A stretch of DNA of 64,000 nucleotides from Neogemmobacter tilapiae (GTDB lineage Bacteria; Pseudomonadota; Alphaproteobacteria; Rhodobacterales; Rhodobacteraceae). Of the stretch, positions 43,759 through 51,806 are shown piece after piece. How positions within the stretch are numbered: the first letter of the stretch is position 1; each line of letters begins with the position of its first letter. The DNA is taken from NCBI RefSeq assembly GCF_014652215.1, contig NZ_BMYJ01000006.1, positions 52,519 through 116,518 on the forward strand. The letters are read 5' to 3'. A model generated the notes under the pieces. That model did no database searches and was not told the origin of the DNA. It saw nothing but the letters and a program-made list of their open reading frames with translations. Both the position numbers and the translations under genes were made by a program.

Positions 43759-44793
43759 TCAGTCCTCGCCGCCCGCACCCATGGCCCAGATCTGATGCGC
43801 TGTCTTTTGCGGCAAAACCCGGCTAGGCCCGGTCAGCATCAGACGGCCATAAAGGCTCCGCCAGCTTTCATCCTGCCGCATCAGATCGGCAAAGCGGTTC
43901 TTGCGCCAAAGACAGGCCTGATGGTGCAATTCGCCCAGCACCGGATCGGCCAGCCAATCCGCCACCATCGCCGCCCGCGCCGGGGCGTGGCGCAGGATGC
44001 TACGTTCCTCCACCTCGCTGAAATTCCGGTCAATCCAATAGGACAGATCAAAGGTCGAGGATTCGCGGTTCGCCCGCCCCCGGTCGCATTTCAGCACGTA
44101 ATTCTGCATCGACCCCAGGGCATAGTGGTTCAACTGCACCAGCCCATAAGGGGCCGCCCCTGGTGGCGTGAACAGCCGTGCCTTTTGGAAAGCCCTTGGC
44201 AAAGCCCGCCCCGAACCGTCCACCCAACGCACCTGATCCACCCGCACCGCCACCGGCGCACGCGGGCGATGCACGCCCAGCTTGCCATAGGCCCCATCAT
44301 TGCGGAACAGCGTCTTGATCAGATGCGCCCGCCAAGGCCACGGCAGGTTTTCCGGGGCCGCATGGGTAAAGGCCTCTGTCACCGGTCCCTCATGCACCAC
44401 GACCCCCGCATTGCCGAACAAACGCCAAGTCATGGCCAAGCAATCGGCCTCGGGCACTGCCCCGATCAGGTCGGACAATGTGCCATCGCCCACGCGCACA
44501 TTGACGAATTCATCAATGTCAATCACCGCCACCCAATCCGCCGCCTGCCGCAACGGATGCGCCTCGGCCAAGGCTAGGGCACTCCACTGCGGGCCTTTGG
44601 CGTGGGGGGCAGGGTTTGCCACATGCGCCAGCACGCCCATCGCCGCCAGACGGTCCAGCAGGGCATCGCTGCCATCGGTGCAATCGTTCGACAGCACCAG
44701 AAAATCCGTGAACCCTGTCAGCCGATGATGCGCCAGCCATTCCAGAAGAAAGGCCCCCTCGTTCCGCACCGTCAGGATCGCCAGTGTTTTCAT
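43759..44793 (-). CDS. GT92/GT2-like glycosyltransferase
   Basis: A 344-residue GT-A fold enzyme. It opens MKTLAILTVRNEGAFLLEWLAHHRLTG, carries the metal-binding DxD-type motif VIDIDEFVNV, and shares WRLFGNAG, TLFRNDG, LGVHRPR, VQLNHYA and VLKCDRGRANR with the C-terminal half of its upstream neighbour. Such proteins transfer sugars onto surface glycans or secreted proteins. It is convergent with the RCC1-RTX gene, 18 bp apart, and starts exactly one base after the neighbour's stop. Confidence 0.8.
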   Translation of the reverse strand: MKTLAILTVRNEGAFLLEWLAHHRLTGFTDFLVLSNDCTDGSDALLDRLAAMGVLAHVANPAPHAKGPQWSALALAEAHPLRQAADWVAVIDIDEFVNVRVGDGTLSDLIGAVPEADCLAMTWRLFGNAGVVVHEGPVTEAFTHAAPENLPWPWRAHLIKTLFRNDGAYGKLGVHRPRAPVAVRVDQVRWVDGSGRALPRAFQKARLFTPPGAAPYGLVQLNHYALGSMQNYVLKCDRGRANRESSTFDLSYWIDRNFSEVEERSILRHAPARAAMVADWLADPVLGELHHQACLWRKNRFADLMRQDESWRSLYGRLMLTGPSRVLPQKTAHQIWAMGAGGED

Positions 44794-47073
44794 CTAAGGC
44801 GCTTTCTCTGCCAGTTCCGCCGCCTCGGCCGCCGCTTCCGCCTCAGGCGAAACCGTCCAGAAGAAGTCGGCCGCGACCGCCCCCTCCTGCACCCAGTCCG
44901 GCACCACCTGCGGACCTTCGGCAAAGACGGCGGAACCAAAATGCCGCTGCAAACGGCACAATTCCTCCATCCGCGCGCTGGTCAATTCGGTGTAAAAGGC
45001 CGCAGGCACCGCTTGCCCCCGCAATTCCCCTATCTTTGCCACATGGGCCAGCACACAGGCCTCCTGCTGTGCCGCAATCTCAGGATCGGCCAGCATCCGC
45101 GCCATTTCCGCCCGCAATTCCGGCAGCATCCGCTGGATGGAATGCTCTTGCACGGCGTTGAAATTCATGCGGAACCAATAGTTCAGCCCCTGATCCCGGT
45201 CCACATGGTTCACCCGGCCCCGGTCGCGTTTGACCAGAAAGCTTTCCGCCGAACGCACCGCATAATGGTTCAACTGCACCCAATCATAGCCATAGGTGTC
45301 CACCGCCGAACGCCAGCCATTGCGGAACATCTCGGGCGGCATGGCCCGGCCTGATCCGTTCAGCCAGCGGATCTTTTCCCAAAGGTCCGCCTTCAGCCCC
45401 TTCGGCCGATGCACCCCCAGTTTTCGGAAAATCCCGTCATTGCGGAACAGCGTCTTGAACCCCCAGGCCTGATGCGGCTTGCGGGTGTATTCCGGGGCGC
45501 AGGCGGTGAATTGTTCCGTGATGGGCGTGTCACGGTATTCATGCACCCCAGCATTGCCAAACAGCCGCCAGGTCAGGCTGATCATATTCGCATCGCCCAT
45601 CGCCGCGTACAGGTCTGTCAGACGCCCATCGCCCAGCCTGATGTTGATATATTCATCGACATCAATGCAGATCATCCAATCCAGCGCCTGAAAATCGCTG
45701 TCCTTGTCGGCATCCTGCAAGGCCGCATGCTGCGGCTTTAGCCCGACCGCGCGGTAGGGGTTGTCCTTGTGCCGCAGAAAGCCCTTGGCGGCCAGCAGAT
45801 CCAGCATCGTATCGGTCCCATCCGAACAATCATTCGTATAGACCAGAAAATCCGTCACCCCGATCACCCGATGATAGGCCAGCCATTCCAGAATGAACGG
45901 CCCCTCATTCTTCATCGTCGTCACGATCCCCGTCCGCAGCGGCCTTGCATCGCCCGGCCGAACCTCTGCCCGCTCCTCTGACGGGGGGGGGCGCACCGGC
46001 TTTGCCCCGAAATGATCCACCGCCAGCGCCAACAACGCCGGATCTTCCACCAGCCCGGTCTTGGGGGCCAGCCTTGCGCTCGCCTGACCCGGCACCTTGA
46101 TCGCCATGGCCCGATAAAAGGGCACGGCCACCGCCGCCTCGGGCTTGGCAAAGGAAATCCGATGCCCCCGCCAGATGTTGTCCAGCCCCGCCTTTTCCGG
46201 GGCCACCCCCCAGCGCGCGAAACTGCGCCGCGTCTCGAACAAGCGGCAGATATGGTCGCCGAAACCGGCCTCTTGCCCATCCCGCACCCGCCAAGGATAG
46301 ATCCGCCGCCCCACCAGATGCACCACCCCCCGCCGCGCCGCAGCACAAAGGTCAAAGGCGCTGGGCGCACCCGCCGCGCGCGGGGCCAGAAAATCGCAAG
46401 GATCCAGCCGCAAGACCGCCCGCGCCCGCGCCAGAAAGCGCCATTTCAGCCATTCAAACAGCAACGGCTCATCCACCGCCGAACGCCAAGGGTCGGGCGC
46501 AGGCATCTCCATCCGCGATTTGCCGGGCGCATCAGGGGCCGCCATCACATGGCTTTCCGCAATCCCCCCCGCATCCCCCAGCGGAAAATCCGCCTCCACC
46601 AGCACCAGCGTCAGATCCACCCCCGCCAGCAGACCCCGCAATTCCGCCACGAAATCCGCGCCCGAGGCTTCGGGAACACGGTTCACAATCAGCGCCGCCT
46701 GCAAGCCATGCGCCAGCACATGCCAGGTCAGCATCTGTGCCACTTGCCCCGCCGTCTCCTCCGCCCGCAGCGCCAGCAGGCAATTCAAACCGGCCATCAG
46801 CCCGCATTCGGCGGCCATGCTGTCCGGCCCCCCCGCGGGCACCGGCCCATAGGCCAGCACCGCACCCGAGACATCCAGTCCCCGCAGCCCCGCCGCCTCT
46901 ACCGCCGCGACAGAGCCGCCCTTGCCAAAGAACCAGCGCGTCTTGCCATCGTCGCAATCGACAGCCCCCAGCAAAGGCCCCACACCCGAAACGCCCAAAT
47001 CCAACCGCTTTAGCCGCCGCTGATACAGCCGGGGCAAGGGGGGCGTGGGGTCAAGGGCATCCGCTTCCTTCAT
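44794..47073 (-). CDS. Two-part GT92-like glycosyltransferase with divergent N-terminal half
   Basis: A 759-residue protein. From about residue 385 (LRTGIVTTMKNEGPFILEWLAYHRVIG) it is a full paralogue of the following gene, with CIDVDEYINI, WRLFGNAG, TLFRNDG, LGVHRPKG, VQLNHYA and VKRDRGRVNH. The first 380 residues are different: they keep scattered GT92-like features (LFEWLKWRFLARARAVLRLD, DNIWRGHRISF) but no intact DxD motif, so this half may be a non-catalytic glycosyltransferase-like domain. The tail is Ala/Glu-rich. It is divergent from the GT32-like gene. Confidence 0.75.
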   Translation of the reverse strand: MKEADALDPTPPLPRLYQRRLKRLDLGVSGVGPLLGAVDCDDGKTRWFFGKGGSVAAVEAAGLRGLDVSGAVLAYGPVPAGGPDSMAAECGLMAGLNCLLALRAEETAGQVAQMLTWHVLAHGLQAALIVNRVPEASGADFVAELRGLLAGVDLTLVLVEADFPLGDAGGIAESHVMAAPDAPGKSRMEMPAPDPWRSAVDEPLLFEWLKWRFLARARAVLRLDPCDFLAPRAAGAPSAFDLCAAARRGVVHLVGRRIYPWRVRDGQEAGFGDHICRLFETRRSFARWGVAPEKAGLDNIWRGHRISFAKPEAAVAVPFYRAMAIKVPGQASARLAPKTGLVEDPALLALAVDHFGAKPVRPPPSEERAEVRPGDARPLRTGIVTTMKNEGPFILEWLAYHRVIGVTDFLVYTNDCSDGTDTMLDLLAAKGFLRHKDNPYRAVGLKPQHAALQDADKDSDFQALDWMICIDVDEYINIRLGDGRLTDLYAAMGDANMISLTWRLFGNAGVHEYRDTPITEQFTACAPEYTRKPHQAWGFKTLFRNDGIFRKLGVHRPKGLKADLWEKIRWLNGSGRAMPPEMFRNGWRSAVDTYGYDWVQLNHYAVRSAESFLVKRDRGRVNHVDRDQGLNYWFRMNFNAVQEHSIQRMLPELRAEMARMLADPEIAAQQEACVLAHVAKIGELRGQAVPAAFYTELTSARMEELCRLQRHFGSAVFAEGPQVVPDWVQEGAVAADFFWTVSPEAEAAAEAAELAEKAP

Positions 47074-47189
47074 CCCCCGGTTTTCCCCGGCTCAAGCCCC
47101 CGATGCAAGGGGCCAGCATCCCCATGCCCCGGAATTCCTTGCCCCTTGCCCCGCCTTGGGTCAAAAGGACGAAAAGACAAGGACGCATC

Positions 47190-48050
47190 ATGGCACTGGA
47201 CTACCGCATTGGCGCATTGTGGATCGGGGGCGATCTGTCCTTTCTGGAACAGCTTTGCCTCAAATCCTTTGTCGATGTTGGCCATGAGGTGATCCTTTAC
47301 ACCTATGAAGGCGTCACCAACGCCCCCGAAGGCGTCAAACAGGTCGATGCCAGCGACATCCTGCCCCAGACCGGCTTTCTGCGCCATGAACGCACCGGCA
47401 GCCCCGCCCTGCATTCCGACCTTTTCCGCTATCACATGCTGGCCAAGCAGGATCACATGATCTGGGCCGATACCGATGCCTATTGCGTCAAACCCTTCAC
47501 CACCGAAACCGGCCATTACTACGCTTGGGAATCCGACCACGGCCTGAACGGCGGCGTCCTTGGCCTGCCGCAAGACAGCGCCACCCTTGCCGCCCTGCTG
47601 GACTTCACGCGTGAGGAGTTTCCGGTGCCGGAATGGTATGACGAGGCGACCAAGGCCAAGATCCGCCGCAGCCACGAAACGGGCCAACCCATGCATGTCT
47701 CGGAAATGAAATGGGGCGTCTGGGGGCCCCATGCCCTCACCCATTTCCTGAAAAAGACGGGCGAGGTGGAACACGCCCTGCCGATGCACGTCCTTTACCC
47801 CTTTGCCTATGGCGACCGCCAACTGATGCTGCGTCCGGGGCTGGACGCGTCGCAGTTCGTGAAACCCGACACCACCTCTATCCATTTCTACGGCCGCCGG
47901 ATGCGCGCGCGTGTGCTGGAGCGTGAGCCGGGCGGCATTCCTCGCCCACAGACCGTCATCGGCAAGCTTTTGAAAAAGCACAAGATCGACCCGAAACTCG
48001 CCCCCATCAAACCCCGTGGCACTGTCGATCTGACGGATGGGGATGAATAG
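47190..48050 (+). CDS. GT32-like glycosyltransferase
   Basis: A 286-residue GT-A type protein. It opens with LDYRIGALWIGGDLSFLEQL and contains ALHSDLFRYHMLAKQDHMIWADTDAYCVKPF, the substrate-binding arrangement of capsular/galactosyl GT32 enzymes (aspartates in WADTDAYC form the DxD motif); GVWGPHALTHFL later is also typical. AAGGA precedes ATG 47190. Its TAG overlaps the GTG of the next gene, so the two are coupled. Confidence 0.78.
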   Translation: MALDYRIGALWIGGDLSFLEQLCLKSFVDVGHEVILYTYEGVTNAPEGVKQVDASDILPQTGFLRHERTGSPALHSDLFRYHMLAKQDHMIWADTDAYCVKPFTTETGHYYAWESDHGLNGGVLGLPQDSATLAALLDFTREEFPVPEWYDEATKAKIRRSHETGQPMHVSEMKWGVWGPHALTHFLKKTGEVEHALPMHVLYPFAYGDRQLMLRPGLDASQFVKPDTTSIHFYGRRMRARVLEREPGGIPRPQTVIGKLLKKHKIDPKLAPIKPRGTVDLTDGDE

Positions 48051-49465
48051 TGTCTGACCTGTCCGCGCCATCCGCCCCCCTGACGGATGCTGCGGCACGG
48101 GCGCTTTTGGCCGCATTCGGCGGTGCTTCGGTGGCCAGCTTTCTGGATGTGGCAGGCACCGCCCCCGCCTTGGCCTTGGCGCTTTGGCGGCAATGGCGCT
48201 GCCCCCTTTCCATCGCTTGCCTCTCGCCCAAAGGCACTTGGGACGCCGACCGCAGCGCCTATATCGCCGCCTTACGCGCAGGGGGCGTCCCGCAAGATCA
48301 GATCCTGCTGATCAAGACCCCTGACGACCTGCGCTCCTATGACCTGATCGCCAATCTTGCGGGCTTTGGCGACAGCGCCAAGATCGCCCTTCTTTCTCCT
48401 CATCTACCGCAAATCCTCCACCCCGGCAGCCGGATGCTCACCGACATCCGCAAGGGCTCCGGCAGCTATCCCGAACTCAACCGCCTCGGCAAAGCCGAAA
48501 CCCTGGCCGAGGCCATGGTCGGCGGCAAGACCGTCACCCGCGCCCTGTTTCAGGCCGACGCCACAAAACTTCGCGCCGCCCCCAAACCCACCCAAACCAC
48601 TGACAAAAGCGATTGGGCCGAACTCGCCCGCGACCTTGCCGGGCCTGACGGCTTTTTCCGCGACAACGGCCGCCATTCCTTTCTGTTCGTCCCCCGCTCT
48701 GACACCCTCGTCGTCACTTTCGACAATCTCGACATCGCCATGGAAAAGCGCGTCGATCGCCGCCCCTGGGGCTATTCCTTCATCGAAAAGCAGGGCTGGT
48801 CGATGCTGGGGGCCATGGCGAATGGCTGGACATGGTATCGCGACCCTTGGGTCTGGGACCAATTCGACGAACTCGCTGCCTCCGGCTTTTTCGCCCGATT
48901 CCAGCGTGTCGTCTTCTATGGTGCCTCGATGGGCGGCTATGCAGCGGCGGCCTTTTCCGCCGCCTGTCCCGGCGCCGATGTGGTGGCGATTTCCCCGCAA
49001 TCCACCCTCGACAAAACCATCGTCCCTTGGGAAACCCGCTATCGCACCGCCTGGGGCCAGGATTATTCCGGTCGCTATGGTGATGCCGCCAAGGCCTCTG
49101 CCTCCGCCCATCGCGTGATCCTGCTTTATGATCCGTTTGAAAAGCTGGACCGTGGCCATGCCGAACGCTTCACCGCCCCCAATGTCACCTTCCTGCGCGC
49201 CCTCATGCTGGGCCACCGCCTCGGCTCCAGCCTCTTGCAAATGGGCATCTTGCAAGAGGTGACCCTGGCCGCCCTGAACGGCACCCTGACCGAGCCGCAA
49301 TTCTATCGCCTTTTGCGCGCCCGCCACCAATTCACCCGCTATCAGCGCGAATTGTTCAAACGCTGTCTGGATCGCAACCGCCCCGATCTTGCTGCCCGCG
49401 TCGCCCGTTGGGCGCTTGCGCGTGGGGACAGCCGCTTTTTCCGCCGCGCCTTGGCCAGCCTTTAG
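48050..49465 (+). CDS. Alpha/beta-hydrolase-fold protein linked to a glycosyltransferase
   Basis: A 471-residue protein starting with GTG at 48050. The centre contains a nucleophile elbow GASMGGYAAAAF around residue 305 and a possible acid in LYDPFEKLD, features of an alpha/beta hydrolase. Residues 1-170 form another domain that I do not recognise (LDVAGTAPALALALWRQW, GFGDSAKIALLSPHLPQIL). The C-terminus is basic and helical. Coupling to the GT32-like gene suggests that it modifies or removes a group on the same glycan; the family is otherwise unknown to me. Confidence 0.6.
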   Translation: MSDLSAPSAPLTDAAARALLAAFGGASVASFLDVAGTAPALALALWRQWRCPLSIACLSPKGTWDADRSAYIAALRAGGVPQDQILLIKTPDDLRSYDLIANLAGFGDSAKIALLSPHLPQILHPGSRMLTDIRKGSGSYPELNRLGKAETLAEAMVGGKTVTRALFQADATKLRAAPKPTQTTDKSDWAELARDLAGPDGFFRDNGRHSFLFVPRSDTLVVTFDNLDIAMEKRVDRRPWGYSFIEKQGWSMLGAMANGWTWYRDPWVWDQFDELAASGFFARFQRVVFYGASMGGYAAAAFSAACPGADVVAISPQSTLDKTIVPWETRYRTAWGQDYSGRYGDAAKASASAHRVILLYDPFEKLDRGHAERFTAPNVTFLRALMLGHRLGSSLLQMGILQEVTLAALNGTLTEPQFYRLLRARHQFTRYQRELFKRCLDRNRPDLAARVARWALARGDSRFFRRALASL

Positions 49466-49521
49466 TCGCAAGCCCCCCGCGTCGCCCTTGACCCAAGTCC
49501 GTCACGCGCCATGATAACCCG

Positions 49522-50409
49522 ATGGTCAGCCCTTTGCCCGCCAGCATCGACGCCACCGAACGGCTTTTGGCCGACAACGGCTATGTCGCCCCCCGCGCTC
49601 TCTCCACCGTCACCTTCCTGTCCCTAAAACTCGGCCGCCCCCTGTTTCTGGAAGGGGAGGCGGGCACCGGCAAAACCGAAATCGCCAAGACGCTCGCCAC
49701 CGCCTTGGGCCGCCGCCTGATCCGCCTGCAATGCTATGAGGGGCTGGATGCCGCCAGCGCCGTCGCCGAATGGAACTTTGCCGCCCAGATGATCGCCATC
49801 CGGGCCGAGGCGACCCACCGCGCTGATCTTTTTACTGAAGAGTTCCTGATCGAACGCCCGCTGCTCGCCGCCATGCGCCCGCAGGATGGCGGCCCTCCGG
49901 TGCTGCTCATCGACGAAGTGGACCGCACCGATGAACCGTTTGAGGCTTTCTTGCTCGAAGCCCTTTCCGACTACCAAGTCACCATCCCCGAACTCGGCAC
50001 CATCCGCGCGCCGGAAGCGCCCATCGTCCTCCTCACCTCGAACCGCACGCGTGAGGTGCATGACGCCCTGAAACGCCGCTGCCTTTACCATTGGGTCGAT
50101 TACCCCGATGCGGCGCGCGAACTCGACATCCTCAACGCCCGTGCCCCCGGCCTCGCCCCCGCTCTGTCGCGTGAAGTGGTCGCCTTCGTCCAAAAATTGC
50201 GGATGGAGGATCTGTTCAAGAAACCCGGCGTCGCCGAAACCCTTGACTGGGCCAAATGCCTGCTCGCCCTCGATGTGTTGACCCTGTCACCCGAGGTGAT
50301 CGCCGACACCCTTGGCGCGATCCTGAAATATCAAGATGACATCCAGCGCATCCAGGGGTCTGAGGCTCGCCGCCTGCTGGAAGATATCCGCAAGGAACTC
50401 TCCCCATGA
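49522..50409 (+). CDS. MoxR-type AAA+ ATPase (CoxD-like)
   Basis: A 295-residue AAA+ ATPase: Walker A EGEAGTGKTE, Walker B VLLIDEVDRTDE, sensor 1 LTSNRTREV. CoxD-type MoxR ATPases act with VWA protein CoxE to insert sulfur or copper into molybdenum hydroxylases such as CO dehydrogenase, and are widely kept in alphaproteobacteria even without cox structural genes. CoxE-like follows after 65 bp containing a hairpin. Confidence 0.88.
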   Translation: MVSPLPASIDATERLLADNGYVAPRALSTVTFLSLKLGRPLFLEGEAGTGKTEIAKTLATALGRRLIRLQCYEGLDAASAVAEWNFAAQMIAIRAEATHRADLFTEEFLIERPLLAAMRPQDGGPPVLLIDEVDRTDEPFEAFLLEALSDYQVTIPELGTIRAPEAPIVLLTSNRTREVHDALKRRCLYHWVDYPDAARELDILNARAPGLAPALSREVVAFVQKLRMEDLFKKPGVAETLDWAKCLLALDVLTLSPEVIADTLGAILKYQDDIQRIQGSEARRLLEDIRKELSP

Positions 50410-50443
50410 TGCATTTTCTGTCCATAATTATCTCACGGGGGGT

Positions 50444-50466
50444 CCGGGGGGCGTGAAGCCCCCCGG
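50444..50466 (+). terminator. GTGAA-loop hairpin between CoxD-like and CoxE-like genes
   Basis: A perfect 9-bp stem CCGGGGGGC/GCCCCCCGG closed by GTGAA, followed by CTTT and then the CoxE-like ATG at 50475. Lying between two cooperating genes, it may attenuate transcription or stabilise the upstream message. Confidence 0.5.
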
Positions 50467-50474
50467 CTTTGGCC

Positions 50475-51710
50475 ATGGCCCCCTTCGACACCCCCGAAAA
50501 CCCGGCCCTCGCCCGCAACATCCTCTATTTCGCCCGCGCCCTGCGCCGGGCGGGCCTGCCCATCGGACCGGGCCGCAGCCTTGATGCCATTCACGCGGTC
50601 CAAGCTGCCGGTTTCACCTCCCGCACCGATTTTTACTGGACACTCCACGCCTGTTTCGTTTCCCGCCCCGAACAGCGCCCCGTCTTTGCTCAGATCTTCC
50701 GCCTGTTCTGGCGCGATCCCCGGCTGATGGAACAGATGATGTCTCTCATGCTGCCCGCCATCCGCGGCGTGCAAGACGAACGCGCCGCCCATGCCGCCGA
50801 AATGCGTGCAGCCCAGGCGCTTTTGGGCGATGAACTGCCGCCGCCCCCGCCGCCCGCCGAAAGCCCTGACGAAACCCGCGTCGAAATCGACGCCAGCCAA
50901 ACCGCCAGCGTGACCGAACGCCTGCGCCATCTGGATTTTGAACAGATGTCGCTCGACGAACAGGCGCAGGCCAAACGCCTGCTCGCCCATCTGCGCCTGC
51001 CCATCCCCCCCATCGCCTCACGCCGCCTGCAAAGTGCTGCCCTTGGCCCCATTGATCCCCGCCGCACCCTGCGCCGCGCCCTGCGGCAGGGCGGTGAAAT
51101 CCTGACCCTCGCCCATCGCGCCCCCCGCCCACGCTGGCCCAATCTGATCGTCCTTTGCGACATCTCCGGTTCTATGTCGCAGTATTCCCGCATGGTCTTG
51201 CATTTCGTCCATGCGGTGATGAACGCCAAAGGCCAGGGCTGGGCCCATGTCCATGCTTTCACCTTTGGCACAAGGCTTACCAACATCACCCGTCACCTTG
51301 CCGCCCGCGACCCCGATCAGGCCCTCGCCGCCGCGGGCCAGCAGGCGCAGGATTGGTCGGGCGGCACCCGCATCGGCCAATGCATCACCGATTTCAACCG
51401 CGACTGGTCCCGCCGCGTCATGGGGCAGGGGGCCATTGTCCTGCTCATCACGGATGGCCTTGACCGCGACGATCCCACAGCCCTGTCCCGCGCGATGGAG
51501 CGTCTGCATCTTTCCGCCCGCCGCGTGATCTGGCTGAACCCTCTGCTGCGCTTTGACCAATTCCAGCCGCTGGCCCGCGGCGTCCGCGCCATGCTGCCGC
51601 ATGTCGATGACTTCCACGCCGCCCATAACATCGCCGCCTTGGAAGACATCGCCCACCTTCTGTCCCAGCCGGGCAAGAAGCCGCCCATCAGGGAACCCGC
51701 TAAGGGCTGA
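50475..51710 (+). CDS. VWA-domain protein (CoxE-like)
   Basis: A 411-residue protein. The C-terminal half is a von Willebrand A domain with the MIDAS motif LCDISGSMSQYSR, followed by GGTRIGQCI and LLITDGLDRDD, as in CoxE. The N-terminal half is a helical partner-binding region with a proline-rich linker (PPPPPPAESPDE). CoxE forms a chaperone pair with the upstream AAA+ ATPase. The ATG at 50475 is used; a TTG at 50469 would add two residues. Confidence 0.87.
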   Translation: MAPFDTPENPALARNILYFARALRRAGLPIGPGRSLDAIHAVQAAGFTSRTDFYWTLHACFVSRPEQRPVFAQIFRLFWRDPRLMEQMMSLMLPAIRGVQDERAAHAAEMRAAQALLGDELPPPPPPAESPDETRVEIDASQTASVTERLRHLDFEQMSLDEQAQAKRLLAHLRLPIPPIASRRLQSAALGPIDPRRTLRRALRQGGEILTLAHRAPRPRWPNLIVLCDISGSMSQYSRMVLHFVHAVMNAKGQGWAHVHAFTFGTRLTNITRHLAARDPDQALAAAGQQAQDWSGGTRIGQCITDFNRDWSRRVMGQGAIVLLITDGLDRDDPTALSRAMERLHLSARRVIWLNPLLRFDQFQPLARGVRAMLPHVDDFHAAHNIAALEDIAHLLSQPGKKPPIREPAKG

Positions 51711-51806
51711 CAGCGTTCCGCTATCGCATATCATCCCGGTTTTCGGGCAAAAGGCGGGCAACGACCCCATGTGTCGGGTCGAACAGGCATGAAAGGGACT
51801 GATCCC

